Part shown: piece after piece, positions 1 to 9,119 of the stretch
Layout of the letters: each line of letters begins with the position of its first letter
Position numbering within the stretch: the stretch's first letter is position 1
Assembly: GCF_023228165.1 (NCBI RefSeq)
Contig: NZ_JALOBS010000006.1
Coordinates: 62,001-126,000, forward strand
Length of the DNA: 64,000 nucleotides
Source: Methylomonas sp.
Lineage (GTDB): Bacteria > Pseudomonadota > Gammaproteobacteria > Methylococcales > Methylomonadaceae
Direction: 5' to 3'
Program-made: the position numbers and the translations under genes
The notes under the pieces: generated by a model
What the model saw: the letters and a program-made list of their open reading frames with translations, nothing else
What the model was told of the DNA's origin: nothing
Databases searched by the model: none

Positions 1-115
1 CCGAAGTATGTTGCCGCCGCCAGTGAGTCAAATAGCGTTGATAGGCGGCCTCGCCGTTCCAGCTTTGCCAGAGCTTGAAAATAAAAGACGCTGCCGATTT
101 AAGGTTCTGTTTCAT
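1..115 (-). CDS. YbdD/YjiX-like small protein, 3' end outside window
   Basis: The frame opens with ATG at 115, one base after the stop of the PilZ gene (119-117), and runs off the left edge after 38 codons. The visible part has a short hydrophobic/aromatic start and the pattern LWQSWNGEAAYQRYLTHWRR. This resembles the YbdD/YjiX family (short proteins with a Y-x-x-Y-L/V-x-H core, usually next to the peptide/pyruvate transporter CstA). A GGAG about 10 bases upstream could be its ribosome site. The C-terminal part that would confirm the family is not in the window, and no function is proven. Confidence 0.5.
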   Translation of the reverse strand, partial: MKQNLKSAASFIFKLWQSWNGEAAYQRYLTHWRRQHTS

Positions 116-116
116 A

Positions 117-473
117 CTATTCTGGCTCCACCGCGTATTTCACGCATTCAAACATTAAGTTGTCCAACTGCTCTTCGGAATGTTGATCGGCGTACTGCAC
201 GCCGCATTCATGCTTTTCTTGAATGTGCTTGATCATGCCGTGGATGGAAACCGATACGCCGGACTCGGGTAAAATGATGGAGATCCTGAGCTCAGCCTGA
301 TCGATTTCCGGATTCAGAGGCTCGGCCAGTTTAATTTTGATACCTTTATAACTCATATCCACCACCACCCCATTGATAACAATTTCCGCGTCGGGTGGCG
401 GCGGTTCGATAATGATATGCGCTGTAAGTCCTTCGGGATTAAATCGTTTATGAATACGTTGATCGGCTTCCAC
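117..473 (-). CDS. PilZ domain protein
   Basis: Protein of about 118 residues beginning with an RxxxR-type motif (QRIHKRF) near the N-terminus, followed by a beta-rich domain with VVVDMSYKGIKIKL. That is the layout of a PilZ domain, which binds cyclic di-GMP in many proteins. The GTG at 473 is preferred because GGAG lies 7 bases upstream; a TTG at 515 is possible but its purine stretch touches the start codon. It sits last but one in a minus-strand run with adenylate cyclase and a GTPase module, so a signalling or surface role is likely. Its output partner is unknown. The second Arg of the canonical RxxxR is present, so ligand binding is plausible but not shown. Confidence 0.75.
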   Translation of the reverse strand: MEADQRIHKRFNPEGLTAHIIIEPPPPDAEIVINGVVVDMSYKGIKIKLAEPLNPEIDQAELRISIILPESGVSVSIHGMIKHIQEKHECGVQYADQHSEEQLDNLMFECVKYAVEPE

Positions 474-519
474 TTTCTGGCTCCATGTTGGGCATGGCTG
501 AGAGTATAGGCACAATCCC

Positions 520-1545
520 TTAAGCGGTAAAATTTATCTGTTGCGGAGTATCGGCCTGGTTATTTTGCGGCAAATTCATGTTGCCATCGGCCGTTTCGAG
601 CAAAGTGGGCTTATTTTCTGTAGTTTTCGATTGCAGCGGCGCATTCAGGTGCCCTAAGTACAGCGCACCAAGATTTTTTTCACCCAGGGCCAGTAGTTGT
701 TGAGAACCGTCGGCATGACGCTGCCAAATCCTTAATTGTTGATAAACGAATTTCGCCATGCCGAGCAATTGACTGTCTTTGCTATCATTACCTGACGGCT
801 GCTCAACGTTGTCCGATTCGGATGCGTGATTGCCGGTATCCGCCTGTTTTGAAACCGGTATTTGCCTAGCGTTGGTGGATTTTAAACTGTTAACCTGACC
901 CTGGCTCCCATGGGTATCTAAGGCAAACTCAAAATGCGTGGCAGTCAACTCTGCGGAGTTACCTTCAAAATCGACCGATAAGGGGGCGCCACTGGCCGTG
1001 TCCCCCGTCTGCAAGTCCAGATTAGTTTCCGTATATAAAACGTGACTCATCGATAAGGACACTGAAAAGTGAATACTTTTTCCGTCTTTGGTGTTTATGC
1101 TGCCTTGCGCGTTAAAGGTGATGGTCTGGGTTTCGAACGATGACATAGATTGTTGATAGACCAGCCCGGTATCGCTATTGGCCGACGTGTCGGGTGCTTG
1201 CGTAGGCGCCTGTACAGTAACCTGGTCCGCCTGATCCCGTAGTGCCTGCGGAGTAAATAATCGCAAATCCTGGCCGGTGATGGACTTGACCATGCTTTGA
1301 ATGATCTGGATGTTCAACGTATGTGTGGCATCCGGCTTTTTTTCCAGATCCACCGGGCTTTTTTGGGTGGCGGCTAATTTGCCGGCATCGCTCAATTTCA
1401 ACTGATCTTGCCGGTCATGCTCCCGATGGCGATGAGCGCCAATTTCGGAGCGATTCTTGAAAAAATTGTGCCTACCGTTACCCTCTATACGCGAAAGCAG
1501 GTAATGGCTAGCTTGAGATTTGGTAGCGGCAGTGTCGATAAGCAT
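520..1545 (-). CDS. Hypothetical protein, polar, next to cyaA
   Basis: 341-residue protein of unrecognised family. The N-terminal 60 residues are basic and His-rich. The middle contains a beta-like stretch (SFETQTITFNAQGSINTKDG, then FSVSLSMSHVLYTETNLDL), and the C-terminus is Gln/Asn-rich. No signal peptide, membrane segment or catalytic motif is evident. The ATG at 1545 is preceded by GAGGAC at a good distance. It is in the same direction as cyaA (57 bases downstream of it) and the PilZ gene (46 bases upstream of its start), so it is probably cotranscribed with them. No function is proposed. Confidence 0.6.
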   Translation of the reverse strand: MLIDTAATKSQASHYLLSRIEGNGRHNFFKNRSEIGAHRHREHDRQDQLKLSDAGKLAATQKSPVDLEKKPDATHTLNIQIIQSMVKSITGQDLRLFTPQALRDQADQVTVQAPTQAPDTSANSDTGLVYQQSMSSFETQTITFNAQGSINTKDGKSIHFSVSLSMSHVLYTETNLDLQTGDTASGAPLSVDFEGNSAELTATHFEFALDTHGSQGQVNSLKSTNARQIPVSKQADTGNHASESDNVEQPSGNDSKDSQLLGMAKFVYQQLRIWQRHADGSQQLLALGEKNLGALYLGHLNAPLQSKTTENKPTLLETADGNMNLPQNNQADTPQQINFTA

Positions 1546-1601
1546 GAGCTTGTCCTCATTTTTGTGAGCTTCCGTGATGTTATCGACAGTTTTCCGAAAC
1601 T

Positions 1602-4400
1602 TTAAATATTTAATTTTTCCTCGATTTTTTGTTTATAGTTTAAATAATGCAGACTTTGAACCTGATCGAACGGCTGAATTCCCAGCATTTCATCCGGTGC
1701 ATCAATTTCGGTGATATGAAAGGGATAGTCTTCGTGGTTTTTCCTGAAGCCCAAAACATAACTTTTTAATCTCAGGTAAGAGTCGACATCCGTGATCTCA
1801 AACTTCCGCTCGTTACAATAAACGGCCTGCCCTCTGGTGCGATCAACCACAATTCTGACCCGCAAATCCAATTCCGTACTACCTTGCTTTACCTGGGTAT
1901 GATGACAGGATACTACTCCCGTGGAGTTTTTTTGGATTTCGTAACATTCGATACCTATGCTCTCCGGCAACTTGGCCTGTAATTGCAGGGTTTTGATAAA
2001 TACCCAATAGTGAACCAGAATATGCTGAGGATTAGCATGACTATGTTGGCGCACGAACAAAGAGCCTTTTTCATCGATGATGTACACCGCCACGTGTTTG
2101 CTGGTGGGGTGATAGAAAATCTGTACCTTATCGGCCTGATTATGTTGATATACGAATGGAATGTAGGTTTGTTCCAGCACAAACTCGTCAAAAATCACCG
2201 GCGAAAATCCGGAATGCGGACTGGATAATTCATGCATCAACTGAGTGTGATTTTCCAGTAAATAAAATCCCAACACATTATTTTGCAATTTAAAACAGCA
2301 AAATCCGGTTTCGGCCGGCAGAATATATCGACTGGAGGCTTGCAGGGAGTGGCCGGCAAAACTGCCCAACAAGCGGTTGAAAATCGTTTCTATCCTAATC
2401 GCAATACTGCGTCCCCGCCCGCGGGTATAGCAGATCACCCGTAGGTTTTCGGCCGTCAAGGGCTTAGCCGTTTCATTAAAAACCTCGGTCAAACAAGAGA
2501 AAATGCCTTCCAATCCGGCGTACTGCTGTAAGGTGACCTCGCCCCAGTTGGAGACCGACAACTTATGGATACCTTGCACAAAACAGTATCGGTTCTCGCC
2601 ATAACTCAGAGGATCGGAGCGCTCGCTCATCATAAACTGCTGTTGATTGTCATCAATAGCCAACATCTCGCCCAGGTTTATCACTAATAAAGACGATAAC
2701 CAGCGGTTTGGCTGTTTATACACCTCCAGACCGGTTTCCTTGTTGGGTAAATGAGTCGACAGAAAAACGGACAACTCGGCTAAAAACCGACTCAAATCGA
2801 CTTCGGGAATCTGTTGGGTTTTAGAATGCACATGCAGATTAATATCGCGCCTATACAAGCCATTCGCTACTGCCCAGCACAACATTTCCAACAATGTTTC
2901 GCATTGTTTGATGGCCGGTTCGGGGCGAACTGGCTGAGACGGCAGCCTACCGTCGAACAAGCACCAGACCGATTCGATGTCTGTTAAGGGCACTTCGGCA
3001 ATTGTCCAAATCTCCGGTTTGTTATACACCATGGTTCGGGTGGTCAATATCTCGATCTTGCCCGGCCGAAGATCCAGAAACGCTCTAAGCTTACGACTCA
3101 GCAGTTTTAAATCGTCATTTTGATCGGGATGGTCAATAGGATTGCCGGTAATTTTTAGAATGATCCGCAAGCACTGCTGTAACTGATCACGAATCACGGT
3201 ATGTTCGGTATTGGCTTTTTTAATGTCCCAAGTCTTACTGTTGCCAAAATTTTCCAACAAATCCTCCGGCCAATGCCATCGCCGGGCTATCATTTCCATA
3301 AACCCATCATGCAGTTGACGGACTTTATTATCCAAGCCTCCCGAAAACGCTCCCATGATTTTGATATGGAAACATTCCCGGGCCAGATTGAGCCGCTGCC
3401 TGGAGCCGGCCTGCCGTAAATAGCCGTCAACTTTATTATAGATTTGCAGATAAGGATCCAGAGTGTCGACACTGAAATCGCCGCTGTAAATCGCCTGTTT
3501 CATCGACACGCACAGCCATTGCGGATCAGGAAATTCGGTCGCATAACTCTCCATTAGAAACAGTTTGAGTAAAGCCTTATGCGGGGAGCTCAGCGACTTA
3601 TAAATATGCCAAAGCGTTGCGCTGACAAATTCAGATAACGGCATATCTTGTAAACCGCCGAAATCCAACACATCCGTATCGGAGATAAACCGATTTTCCA
3701 ACAAATGGGCGACATAGCTTGCATACGTTTTTTCCTGCTGCGGCGGCACCAACCACCATACAGGCACGCGTCCGGCTATATAAATAGAGGTGCGATAAAA
3801 TTCCTCCAGCAACAAATAATGCTGGGCCTCGCCACTGCTTTCAGTGGAAATCGGAGTGTTTTCGCCCTTTTTAAACTGCTCGCTGTTCAGCAAAAAAAAA
3901 TGCACTTCCAACTTCAAGGACTCCGCCCATTTTTCAATCAGTCGAGCCTTTTGAGTTAACTCTTCCAGTTCGGTAGCGGACAGACTGGGTTGATGGCACA
4001 ACCAGATGTCGATATCGCTATCTTTAGAAAAAGCCATGCTGCCGACGCTACCCATTAAAAAGATACTCTGTATCGGATATTTTCTGAGCGCCTTGCGCTT
4101 GTAAGTAAAACCTTTGGAAAATTGTTTGGCTGTATCTACCGTTTGTTTGCCGGGCAAATAATCGGGAATCCCGGCCGGAGTCTCCAAAGACACGAAGCCT
4201 GGCAAAAGGGGATGATTTTGGTGAAATAGCAACGGCAACAGATGCAAAAACTCATACTGGCGCGGCTGCAAAAAATCCCGCATCCGTTGTAAGCGACTTT
4301 GATTAAAATGCTTAAAACGCTGCATTACGGCGTGCAGATCTTTTTTGCTAATCTCTTCGCCGGGCGCGCCTAAATGAATGATGGGGAAGCGGGAAGTCAA
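1602..4400 (-). CDS. cyaA: Class I adenylate cyclase
   Basis: 932-residue protein matching gammaproteobacterial class I adenylate cyclases in length and organisation. It makes cAMP from ATP in the cytoplasm. The N-terminal catalytic half carries the nucleotidyltransferase-type motif GSVGS (117-121) followed by SDIDIW with Asp129 and Asp131 as metal ligands. The C-terminal half is the regulatory region that in enterobacteria responds to the PTS. The start is TTG at 4400, with CAGGAC 6 bases upstream and no better ATG nearby. It lies in a minus-strand signalling run. A cyclic-nucleotide-binding protein heads the EPS cluster at 35520-35993, which gives a possible but unproven receiver for this signal. 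Confidence 0.93.
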   Translation of the reverse strand: MTSRFPIIHLGAPGEEISKKDLHAVMQRFKHFNQSRLQRMRDFLQPRQYEFLHLLPLLFHQNHPLLPGFVSLETPAGIPDYLPGKQTVDTAKQFSKGFTYKRKALRKYPIQSIFLMGSVGSMAFSKDSDIDIWLCHQPSLSATELEELTQKARLIEKWAESLKLEVHFFLLNSEQFKKGENTPISTESSGEAQHYLLLEEFYRTSIYIAGRVPVWWLVPPQQEKTYASYVAHLLENRFISDTDVLDFGGLQDMPLSEFVSATLWHIYKSLSSPHKALLKLFLMESYATEFPDPQWLCVSMKQAIYSGDFSVDTLDPYLQIYNKVDGYLRQAGSRQRLNLARECFHIKIMGAFSGGLDNKVRQLHDGFMEMIARRWHWPEDLLENFGNSKTWDIKKANTEHTVIRDQLQQCLRIILKITGNPIDHPDQNDDLKLLSRKLRAFLDLRPGKIEILTTRTMVYNKPEIWTIAEVPLTDIESVWCLFDGRLPSQPVRPEPAIKQCETLLEMLCWAVANGLYRRDINLHVHSKTQQIPEVDLSRFLAELSVFLSTHLPNKETGLEVYKQPNRWLSSLLVINLGEMLAIDDNQQQFMMSERSDPLSYGENRYCFVQGIHKLSVSNWGEVTLQQYAGLEGIFSCLTEVFNETAKPLTAENLRVICYTRGRGRSIAIRIETIFNRLLGSFAGHSLQASSRYILPAETGFCCFKLQNNVLGFYLLENHTQLMHELSSPHSGFSPVIFDEFVLEQTYIPFVYQHNQADKVQIFYHPTSKHVAVYIIDEKGSLFVRQHSHANPQHILVHYWVFIKTLQLQAKLPESIGIECYEIQKNSTGVVSCHHTQVKQGSTELDLRVRIVVDRTRGQAVYCNERKFEITDVDSYLRLKSYVLGFRKNHEDYPFHITEIDAPDEMLGIQPFDQVQSLHYLNYKQKIEEKLNI

Positions 4401-4442
4401 ACTTTGTCCTGCGAAAAAATACGGTGCAGCCAGTATAGGTAA

Positions 4443-5054
4443 TCAAATTGGCTTATGGAAGCTCAGCTGAACAAATCTGCCGCTTTCGTCATTAAAACAA
4501 TTAAACCGGGTCAAACAGGCATGCGGCACGTCAATTTGAAAACTGTGTTGCGGAGGAATGCCCAATAATTGCGAGTAAAGTACTCTAATGACCCCGGCAT
4601 GTGTCACCACCAACACTCTTGTTCCGGCATGTTTAATTAACAGCTCATCCCAGGCACGCCGAACGCGAGCGGAAAAGTGCAGATAACTCTCGGCATTCGG
4701 CGGTGTAAAATCCAGTGGCTGTTTGTAAAACGACTGTAACGCCAGCGGATCTTTTTCAGTGATCTGTTCCGCGCTGAGCCCTTCCCAATCACCGAAATAC
4801 AGTTCTTCCCAAGCCGGCACCATGGCGACATTGGTTCGATGCTCTTGCGCCCAAGCCGACGCAAAAGAGGCGCATCGACTCAACGGCGAGCTGACCACAA
4901 ATTGCCACTGTTGCCCCCGGCATTGTTGGAACATTTGGCGCCAGCCCAGCTCAGTTAAAGGATCATCTGTTCTGCCGCGAAAACGTGCCTCGCCCCTCAC
5001 CTCCCCATGCCTAAGCAAATCGATGCTAGTCTGCTGTAATTTTACTGTCGACAT
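4443..5054 (-). CDS. Histidine phosphatase family protein
   Basis: 203 residues with the phosphoglycerate-mutase-like fold signature RHG at 15-17 (catalytic His16), Arg-rich substrate loop RFRGRTDDPLTELG, and the second active-site His in VVTHAGVIRVL. It is closest to the CobC/alpha-ribazole phosphatase and broad-specificity acid phosphatase branch. In E. coli CobC dephosphorylates alpha-ribazole phosphate in cobalamin assembly, but nothing in the neighbourhood concerns cobalamin, so the substrate is open. It lies between the PhnD-like gene (13 bases) and cyaA (42 bases), in line with both. Confidence 0.85.
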   Translation of the reverse strand: MSTVKLQQTSIDLLRHGEVRGEARFRGRTDDPLTELGWRQMFQQCRGQQWQFVVSSPLSRCASFASAWAQEHRTNVAMVPAWEELYFGDWEGLSAEQITEKDPLALQSFYKQPLDFTPPNAESYLHFSARVRRAWDELLIKHAGTRVLVVTHAGVIRVLYSQLLGIPPQHSFQIDVPHACLTRFNCFNDESGRFVQLSFHKPI

Positions 5055-5067
5055 GGGCTGATTTCGG

Positions 5068-5814
5068 TCAGGTATTCAAGGTATCCATCAGATCGATCAT
5101 AAACTCCATTTCTTCGTTATCGACTTTTTGCCAGACAGTGAAGCCCAAACTCTGCAGTACGCCCCGGCCTTTATCATCATTGGACATTTCCACCAACAAA
5201 TTTTGAATATCCTCTCGCCTTTCTTGTAATCGCGGCCCTATCATCAAGGCATGGTGTATGACGCTGATCTGGCTTCTGACCAATACTTTGAGCTGATTTT
5301 TTACCATGGCCGACAAATCGTCATAAGCCCCGGCCAGAAAGATGCCGACATCGGCCTCGACTTTCAATAAATGCTTGGCTACCAGCACGTAATTATCCGC
5401 AAGCACCGGCACGATGTTGTTATTATTCAGATCGCCCGGCTCCAACATGATCATACCCATCAAACGAACATCGGGGTCCTCGGTGTACGCTACCCGAGTG
5501 CCGGGCTTTAAATCCGCCACATCGTTTATCGCACTATCGGCATTCACCACAATTAAAGCTTCATCCGCCGCGCCTTCGGCTTTTACCAGGGGCAAAAAAC
5601 CTTTCTCTCTTACCAGCATCGCCGCATCGAATGGATTGGCATAGATTAAATCGACTGTATCGGCTTGAATAGCGTCGCGTTGTCCCTGAAAATCGTTGTA
5701 CATTTCCAGATGGATGGCGATTCCGGTTTGTTTTTGCAGCCAGGTGTTGAATATGTACCATCCGGACAAATGGTCCGGGGTAAAATCCGGACTGACAGTA
5801 AATTGAAATGACAT
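5068..5814 (-). CDS. PhnD-like substrate-binding domain protein, no signal peptide
   Basis: About 248 residues resembling phosphate/phosphonate ABC-transporter binding proteins of the PhnD type (type 2 periplasmic-binding fold, with LIYANPFDAAML and GTRVAYTEDPDV-like segments). It lacks a signal peptide or lipobox, and no ABC permease or ATPase is nearby. It is therefore probably a cytoplasmic ligand sensor rather than a transport component. The ATG at 5814 is chosen because AGGGG lies 6 bases upstream; the ATG at 5820 would sit directly against that purine run. It follows the PAS gene by about 12 bases, inside the GTPase/roadblock operon. The ligand is unknown. Confidence 0.75.
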   Translation of the reverse strand: MSFQFTVSPDFTPDHLSGWYIFNTWLQKQTGIAIHLEMYNDFQGQRDAIQADTVDLIYANPFDAAMLVREKGFLPLVKAEGAADEALIVVNADSAINDVADLKPGTRVAYTEDPDVRLMGMIMLEPGDLNNNNIVPVLADNYVLVAKHLLKVEADVGIFLAGAYDDLSAMVKNQLKVLVRSQISVIHHALMIGPRLQERREDIQNLLVEMSNDDKGRGVLQSLGFTVWQKVDNEEMEFMIDLMDTLNT

Positions 5815-5826
5815 GTGCATCCCCTG

Positions 5827-6303
5827 TTAAAAAAGCGTCGGATAAAGTTTGCAGCACTCTTCAATCTTGCTACGGGATGGTTTGCGCCTGACCGATGTGT
5901 AACCCACCACTTTTCCTGCTCTGACGTTAGGAATCACGGTGGCCTTCACCCAATAATACCCACCGTCTTTGCGCAAGTTCTTTACAAACCCTTGCCATTT
6001 TTCACCCCGCTGGACGGTATCCCACAAATCCTTGAATGCCGCCGGCGGCATATCCGGGTGTCTGAGGATGGAATGCGGCGCGCCGATTAGCTCCTCTTCC
6101 CTATATCCGGACATTTCCACGAATGAGCGATTGACGTGAGTTATGATACCTTCCGGATTAGTGGTCGACACAATCAGCTTGCCATCCGGATAAGGCGTTT
6201 CAATCTGGGTATATAAAATTTTTCGTTTAACGGAACCGTACAATTGCAAGCTGACTTCCTGATAGTCGCCTACGATATCTTTTGCATTCATGTCGGCAAT
6301 CAT
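5827..6303 (-). CDS. PAS domain sensor protein (Aer-like PAS)
   Basis: 158-residue protein consisting almost only of one PAS domain (about residues 40-145) of the Aer/PAS_3 kind. It has VNRSFVEMSGYREEELIGAP and then WQGFVKNLRKDGGYYWVKA, the part that in Aer contacts FAD. No kinase, HAMP or methyl-accepting domain follows, so it must act through a partner. SD GGGAGAAG lies about 6 bases before the ATG at 6303. Its position between the roadblock gene and the PhnD-like gene suggests it is a sensory input to the GTPase module. Cofactor binding is inferred from similarity, not shown. Confidence 0.85.
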   Translation of the reverse strand: MIADMNAKDIVGDYQEVSLQLYGSVKRKILYTQIETPYPDGKLIVSTTNPEGIITHVNRSFVEMSGYREEELIGAPHSILRHPDMPPAAFKDLWDTVQRGEKWQGFVKNLRKDGGYYWVKATVIPNVRAGKVVGYTSVRRKPSRSKIEECCKLYPTLF

Positions 6304-6329
6304 GTTCTTCTCCCCCCTCGCGATCAGGC

Positions 6330-6692
6330 TTACAGCATTTCGGCAATGCTTTCCGCCGCCCGTTTGACATCCAGAAAGATCAAGCCCAGTTTGGCGTTGG
6401 GTTTAGCCAACACGGTCAACACAGCCTCTTCGCCAGCATAGGTCATTAATACATAGCCATGCCGTCCTTTGATCAGCACTTGCTCAAGTTGCCCCCGGTT
6501 CAACTCTTGCGCGGTTCTATCCCCTAAAGACAACATGGCTGCGCTCATTGCCCCAACCCGGTCTTCATCCATCCCGGCCGGCAACACCGAAGCCATCATC
6601 AAGCCATCAGTGGAAATCACGCCGGAGGCCTCAATATCCGCAGAGGTTCCATTGAGTTCGTTTAATACTGAAGTCAGCATGTCAGCTTTCAT
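6330..6692 (-). CDS. Roadblock/LC7 domain protein
   Basis: 120-residue protein spanning one roadblock/LC7 domain (GTSADIEASGVISTDGLMMAS, then GAMSAAMLSLGDRTAQELNRG and a central strand-rich VLIKGRHGYVLMTYAG). In bacteria such proteins (MglB in Myxococcus) act as GTPase-activating or regulatory partners of small Ras-like GTPases. A GTPase of that type is encoded two genes upstream at 7386-7925, supporting a functional pair. AGAGGA precedes the ATG at a good distance. The roadblock family call is firm; the GAP activity is inferred. Confidence 0.88.
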   Translation of the reverse strand: MKADMLTSVLNELNGTSADIEASGVISTDGLMMASVLPAGMDEDRVGAMSAAMLSLGDRTAQELNRGQLEQVLIKGRHGYVLMTYAGEEAVLTVLAKPNAKLGLIFLDVKRAAESIAEML

Positions 6693-6730
6693 TATCTGTA
6701 TCCTCTTAACTTAAAATATTCCAAAATTAA

Positions 6731-7384
6731 TCACCTGTTTGGGGTTGTGGTTTTTGTATAACGCGTACATAAAGCCCAAATTAAACTCACGAATTCCGGT
6801 TGATTGAAGTGCGGTATGCCGGCAATGGCAATCACAAAATGATGACCGCCGATAAAAAGCGGCCAAAAGCCGATTTGGCTACAACCGAAGGCGTCAACAA
6901 TGGCCCAGGCATGGCTGGCGATACCCATATTGCTGACCAATAACCCGGAACGGCGTTGATGAACCGTGGCTAAATCAGCGCTTAACGCCGATAACTCTTC
7001 CGCTACCTCATGCGCGAAACCGCTACACGCCAGATAAAAACCCTGTTCGTCGGCTAATAGCACCTTTCCATTTTCGGATATTCGCCCTAATAAATCGGGT
7101 AATAAATCTTCCAATGCCCCCTGGGGCGCTTGTAAAACGTCGTCGACGCCCTGTACCCATCCCAGTTTCTGGCAATGATGCAGTAATTCCAGCACTCTGG
7201 CGTGATCATCGCTTTCCGCCAGCCGACACAATGGCTCCAGGTTTAAAGCTGGCGTTTGAGGCTCCTGAAGCAAACGTCGTAAAAAACGCCTGGGTTTATC
7301 GGCTTCCGGCGTGGAAATCGCTTGATAAGCGCCTGCCGGAGTCGGGTAGAGAAATAAGCCTTCGATTAATGTTAGTTCGCTCAT
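6731..7384 (-). CDS. Uncharacterised protein partnered with small GTPase
   Basis: About 217 residues. No family is recognised with confidence. The N-terminal part is short and helical; the C-terminal 120 residues (LLADEQGFYLACSGFAHEVAEE, LVSNMGIASHAWAIVDAFG, then HHFVIAIAGIPHFNQPEFV) look like a roadblock/profilin-like alpha-beta domain. It could be a second, divergent roadblock protein that pairs with the product of 6330-6692. The ATG at 7384 directly follows the GTPase stop codon (7388-7386); an upstream GTG at 7393 would overlap it by 8 bases. This tight coupling suggests cotranslation with the GTPase. Confidence 0.6.
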   Translation of the reverse strand: MSELTLIEGLFLYPTPAGAYQAISTPEADKPRRFLRRLLQEPQTPALNLEPLCRLAESDDHARVLELLHHCQKLGWVQGVDDVLQAPQGALEDLLPDLLGRISENGKVLLADEQGFYLACSGFAHEVAEELSALSADLATVHQRRSGLLVSNMGIASHAWAIVDAFGCSQIGFWPLFIGGHHFVIAIAGIPHFNQPEFVSLIWALCTRYTKTTTPNR

Positions 7385-7385
7385 G

Positions 7386-7925
7386 TCACTCACTTACTAA
7401 ACCGGGATCCAGCGTATACAGCAGCGCCTGTACCAAAAGCGACACATCGTTGTGCTCGCGGGCATCCAGGGCAAAAACCGGTGGATTGAGACCCAATTTT
7501 TGTAACTGTTTTTGATACTCGCTAATAGCGGGAGTGTTGCTGAGATCCATTTGCGTGACACCGACCGCAACGGCGGTATCGCTAATAAATTGACTGAAAG
7601 CGTCCAGAAAAAAACGCATATCTTGAAATGGATCGGCCCGGGTATTATCCAGTAACAAAATCAGCCCGATACCGCCCTGGGTCAAAATATCCCACATAAA
7701 ATCGAAGCGTTCCTGGCCGGGGGTTCCGTAAAGATGGACTTTTTCACCACCATCAAGACTCATGACGCCGTAATCCATCGCAACGGTCGTGGAAGATTTG
7801 CGATTCTTGGTCATATCGCTGGCCGCCGCATCGGTTTTAACCGGCGGCGCATCGCTGATACTCGAAATAGCCGTAGTTTTTCCGGCCCCTACCGGACCAG
7901 TAAAAATAATTTTATATTGACTCAT
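7386..7925 (-). CDS. Small Ras/Arf-like GTPase
   Basis: 179-residue GTP-binding protein. The P-loop is GPVGAGKT (10-17), the G3 motif is GTPGQE (67-72), and the G4 position is TQMD (124-127) instead of the usual NKxD. A Thr pair near 46-47 may serve as switch I. It belongs to the prokaryotic GTPases annotated as ATP/GTP-binding or ADP-ribosylation-factor-like, which are typically coded with roadblock proteins. Here a roadblock gene and a further possible roadblock protein follow in the same operon. It probably acts as a cytoplasmic on/off switch; the effector is unknown. MglA (polarity, motility) is the best-studied relative, but motility genes are absent from this window. Confidence 0.88.
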   Translation of the reverse strand: MSQYKIIFTGPVGAGKTTAISSISDAPPVKTDAAASDMTKNRKSSTTVAMDYGVMSLDGGEKVHLYGTPGQERFDFMWDILTQGGIGLILLLDNTRADPFQDMRFFLDAFSQFISDTAVAVGVTQMDLSNTPAISEYQKQLQKLGLNPPVFALDAREHNDVSLLVQALLYTLDPGLVSE

Positions 7926-7940
7926 ACCATTCCTTATCCG

Positions 7941-9119
7941 TTAGTCGCCACGCAATTTATTAAGAATCTTACTAAACAGATTTTGTTTTTTATTGGCTTT
8001 TGGCGGTTCGGGTGTCAGCATCAGATCGGAACGACGCTGGCTTTGCCCTAAAATACCCAAACTATGACAAGCACTGATAAAAGCAAACACATATTGAGGC
8101 TTTATATTCAGCACCTTAATAATATCCAAAGGTGTATAAGCCCCCTTGAGTAAAAGCGAAGTGATTCGCATGGCATCCGGAATTAATAATAGCCGGGTAA
8201 AATTGGGCCAATGTCTTAGAAAAACCGGTAACGCGGGGTTAATGCCGACGGGAAAACGGCCTTTCGAAGTCCAAATAGTCAGTTTCCAGACAAAAGCCTC
8301 CATATCCTGAAATTTATCTTTCGCTTTACCTTCTTTAACGGTACCGGCATCGATAGGCACCAAACTAATGTTGCTGGCAAACATTTTGTTTTGCTCGACG
8401 CCCGCAAACACTCTCAGTTGCTTATCATCCGCATCCAGCCAAACTTGGCGGGTATCCGGAAATATCAGCAACGGCTTCCAAATGGAATTGAGTTGCTGCG
8501 CACTACCTTGATGACAGGCTACCTTATAAGCCGAAAGCACATAATGGAGTAAATGACTTTTTGCATCATAGCTTGCAGTTAACAATTGCTCGGGATCATT
8601 AAAATCAATATCTGGCAAGGTGCCCAAAAAAGCCGTATAGCCACCTTCGTTATTTTCAACGGTCGAACGTTTTCTTTGAGGTTGCCGAGCTTCGGGACGG
8701 CTGTTATCCGCAACGATGCGTTGCTGATCGCTGTCCGTTGTTCCGCGTGTTTGTTTTACAACGGGGACAGGCGGTGCTAAAACCTCTTTAGTTTTTTTGC
8801 CACGAGCCAATTGATTTAACACCTCCATCAATTGCTCTGCATTGACCGGTTTTTGTACAAAATGAGTGTTTTCTATTTTTAATGTCTGTAACGACAGCAG
8901 CACAATCGGTCTTTGCGGAACTTTCTGTCGGCAGGCTGCTAAAATATCGCCAGCCGTTGCATGATCCGCATCGATGATATCGATTAGTGCATCGCCCTCG
9001 GAAACCACTTCGGCAATACCTCGGCAAGGACCTTTCAAGTACAATTCCATGGTCTTATAACTTCTGGGATCCATACCATACAACGCCACTTTAATAGGGG
9101 CCTGGCCGGCCTTTTTCAT
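7941..9119 (-). CDS. Receiver-like N-terminal domain plus uncharacterised C-terminal domain
   Basis: 392 residues. Residues about 8-105 have the shape of a response-regulator receiver (VALYGMDPRSYKTMELYL, IDIIDADHATAGDIL, RPIVLLSL, then FVQKP as the conserved Lys-Pro). The acidic pocket is not fully canonical, so it may be a pseudo-receiver. A low-complexity linker (about 110-160) leads to a C-terminal region of about 230 residues with no recognised fold; its last part resembles a small winged-helix-like segment (TSLLLKGAYTPLDIIKVL). It overlaps the upstream gene by 4 bases and lies 15 bases before the GTPase gene, so it belongs to the GTPase operon. It may link phosphorylation or protein binding to the GTPase. 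Confidence 0.6.
   Translation of the reverse strand: MKKAGQAPIKVALYGMDPRSYKTMELYLKGPCRGIAEVVSEGDALIDIIDADHATAGDILAACRQKVPQRPIVLLSLQTLKIENTHFVQKPVNAEQLMEVLNQLARGKKTKEVLAPPVPVVKQTRGTTDSDQQRIVADNSRPEARQPQRKRSTVENNEGGYTAFLGTLPDIDFNDPEQLLTASYDAKSHLLHYVLSAYKVACHQGSAQQLNSIWKPLLIFPDTRQVWLDADDKQLRVFAGVEQNKMFASNISLVPIDAGTVKEGKAKDKFQDMEAFVWKLTIWTSKGRFPVGINPALPVFLRHWPNFTRLLLIPDAMRITSLLLKGAYTPLDIIKVLNIKPQYVFAFISACHSLGILGQSQRRSDLMLTPEPPKANKKQNLFSKILNKLRGD

Noticed and set aside
5068..5814. Phosphonate ABC transporter
   Set aside because: Only the binding-protein fold is present, without signal peptide, permease or ATPase genes.
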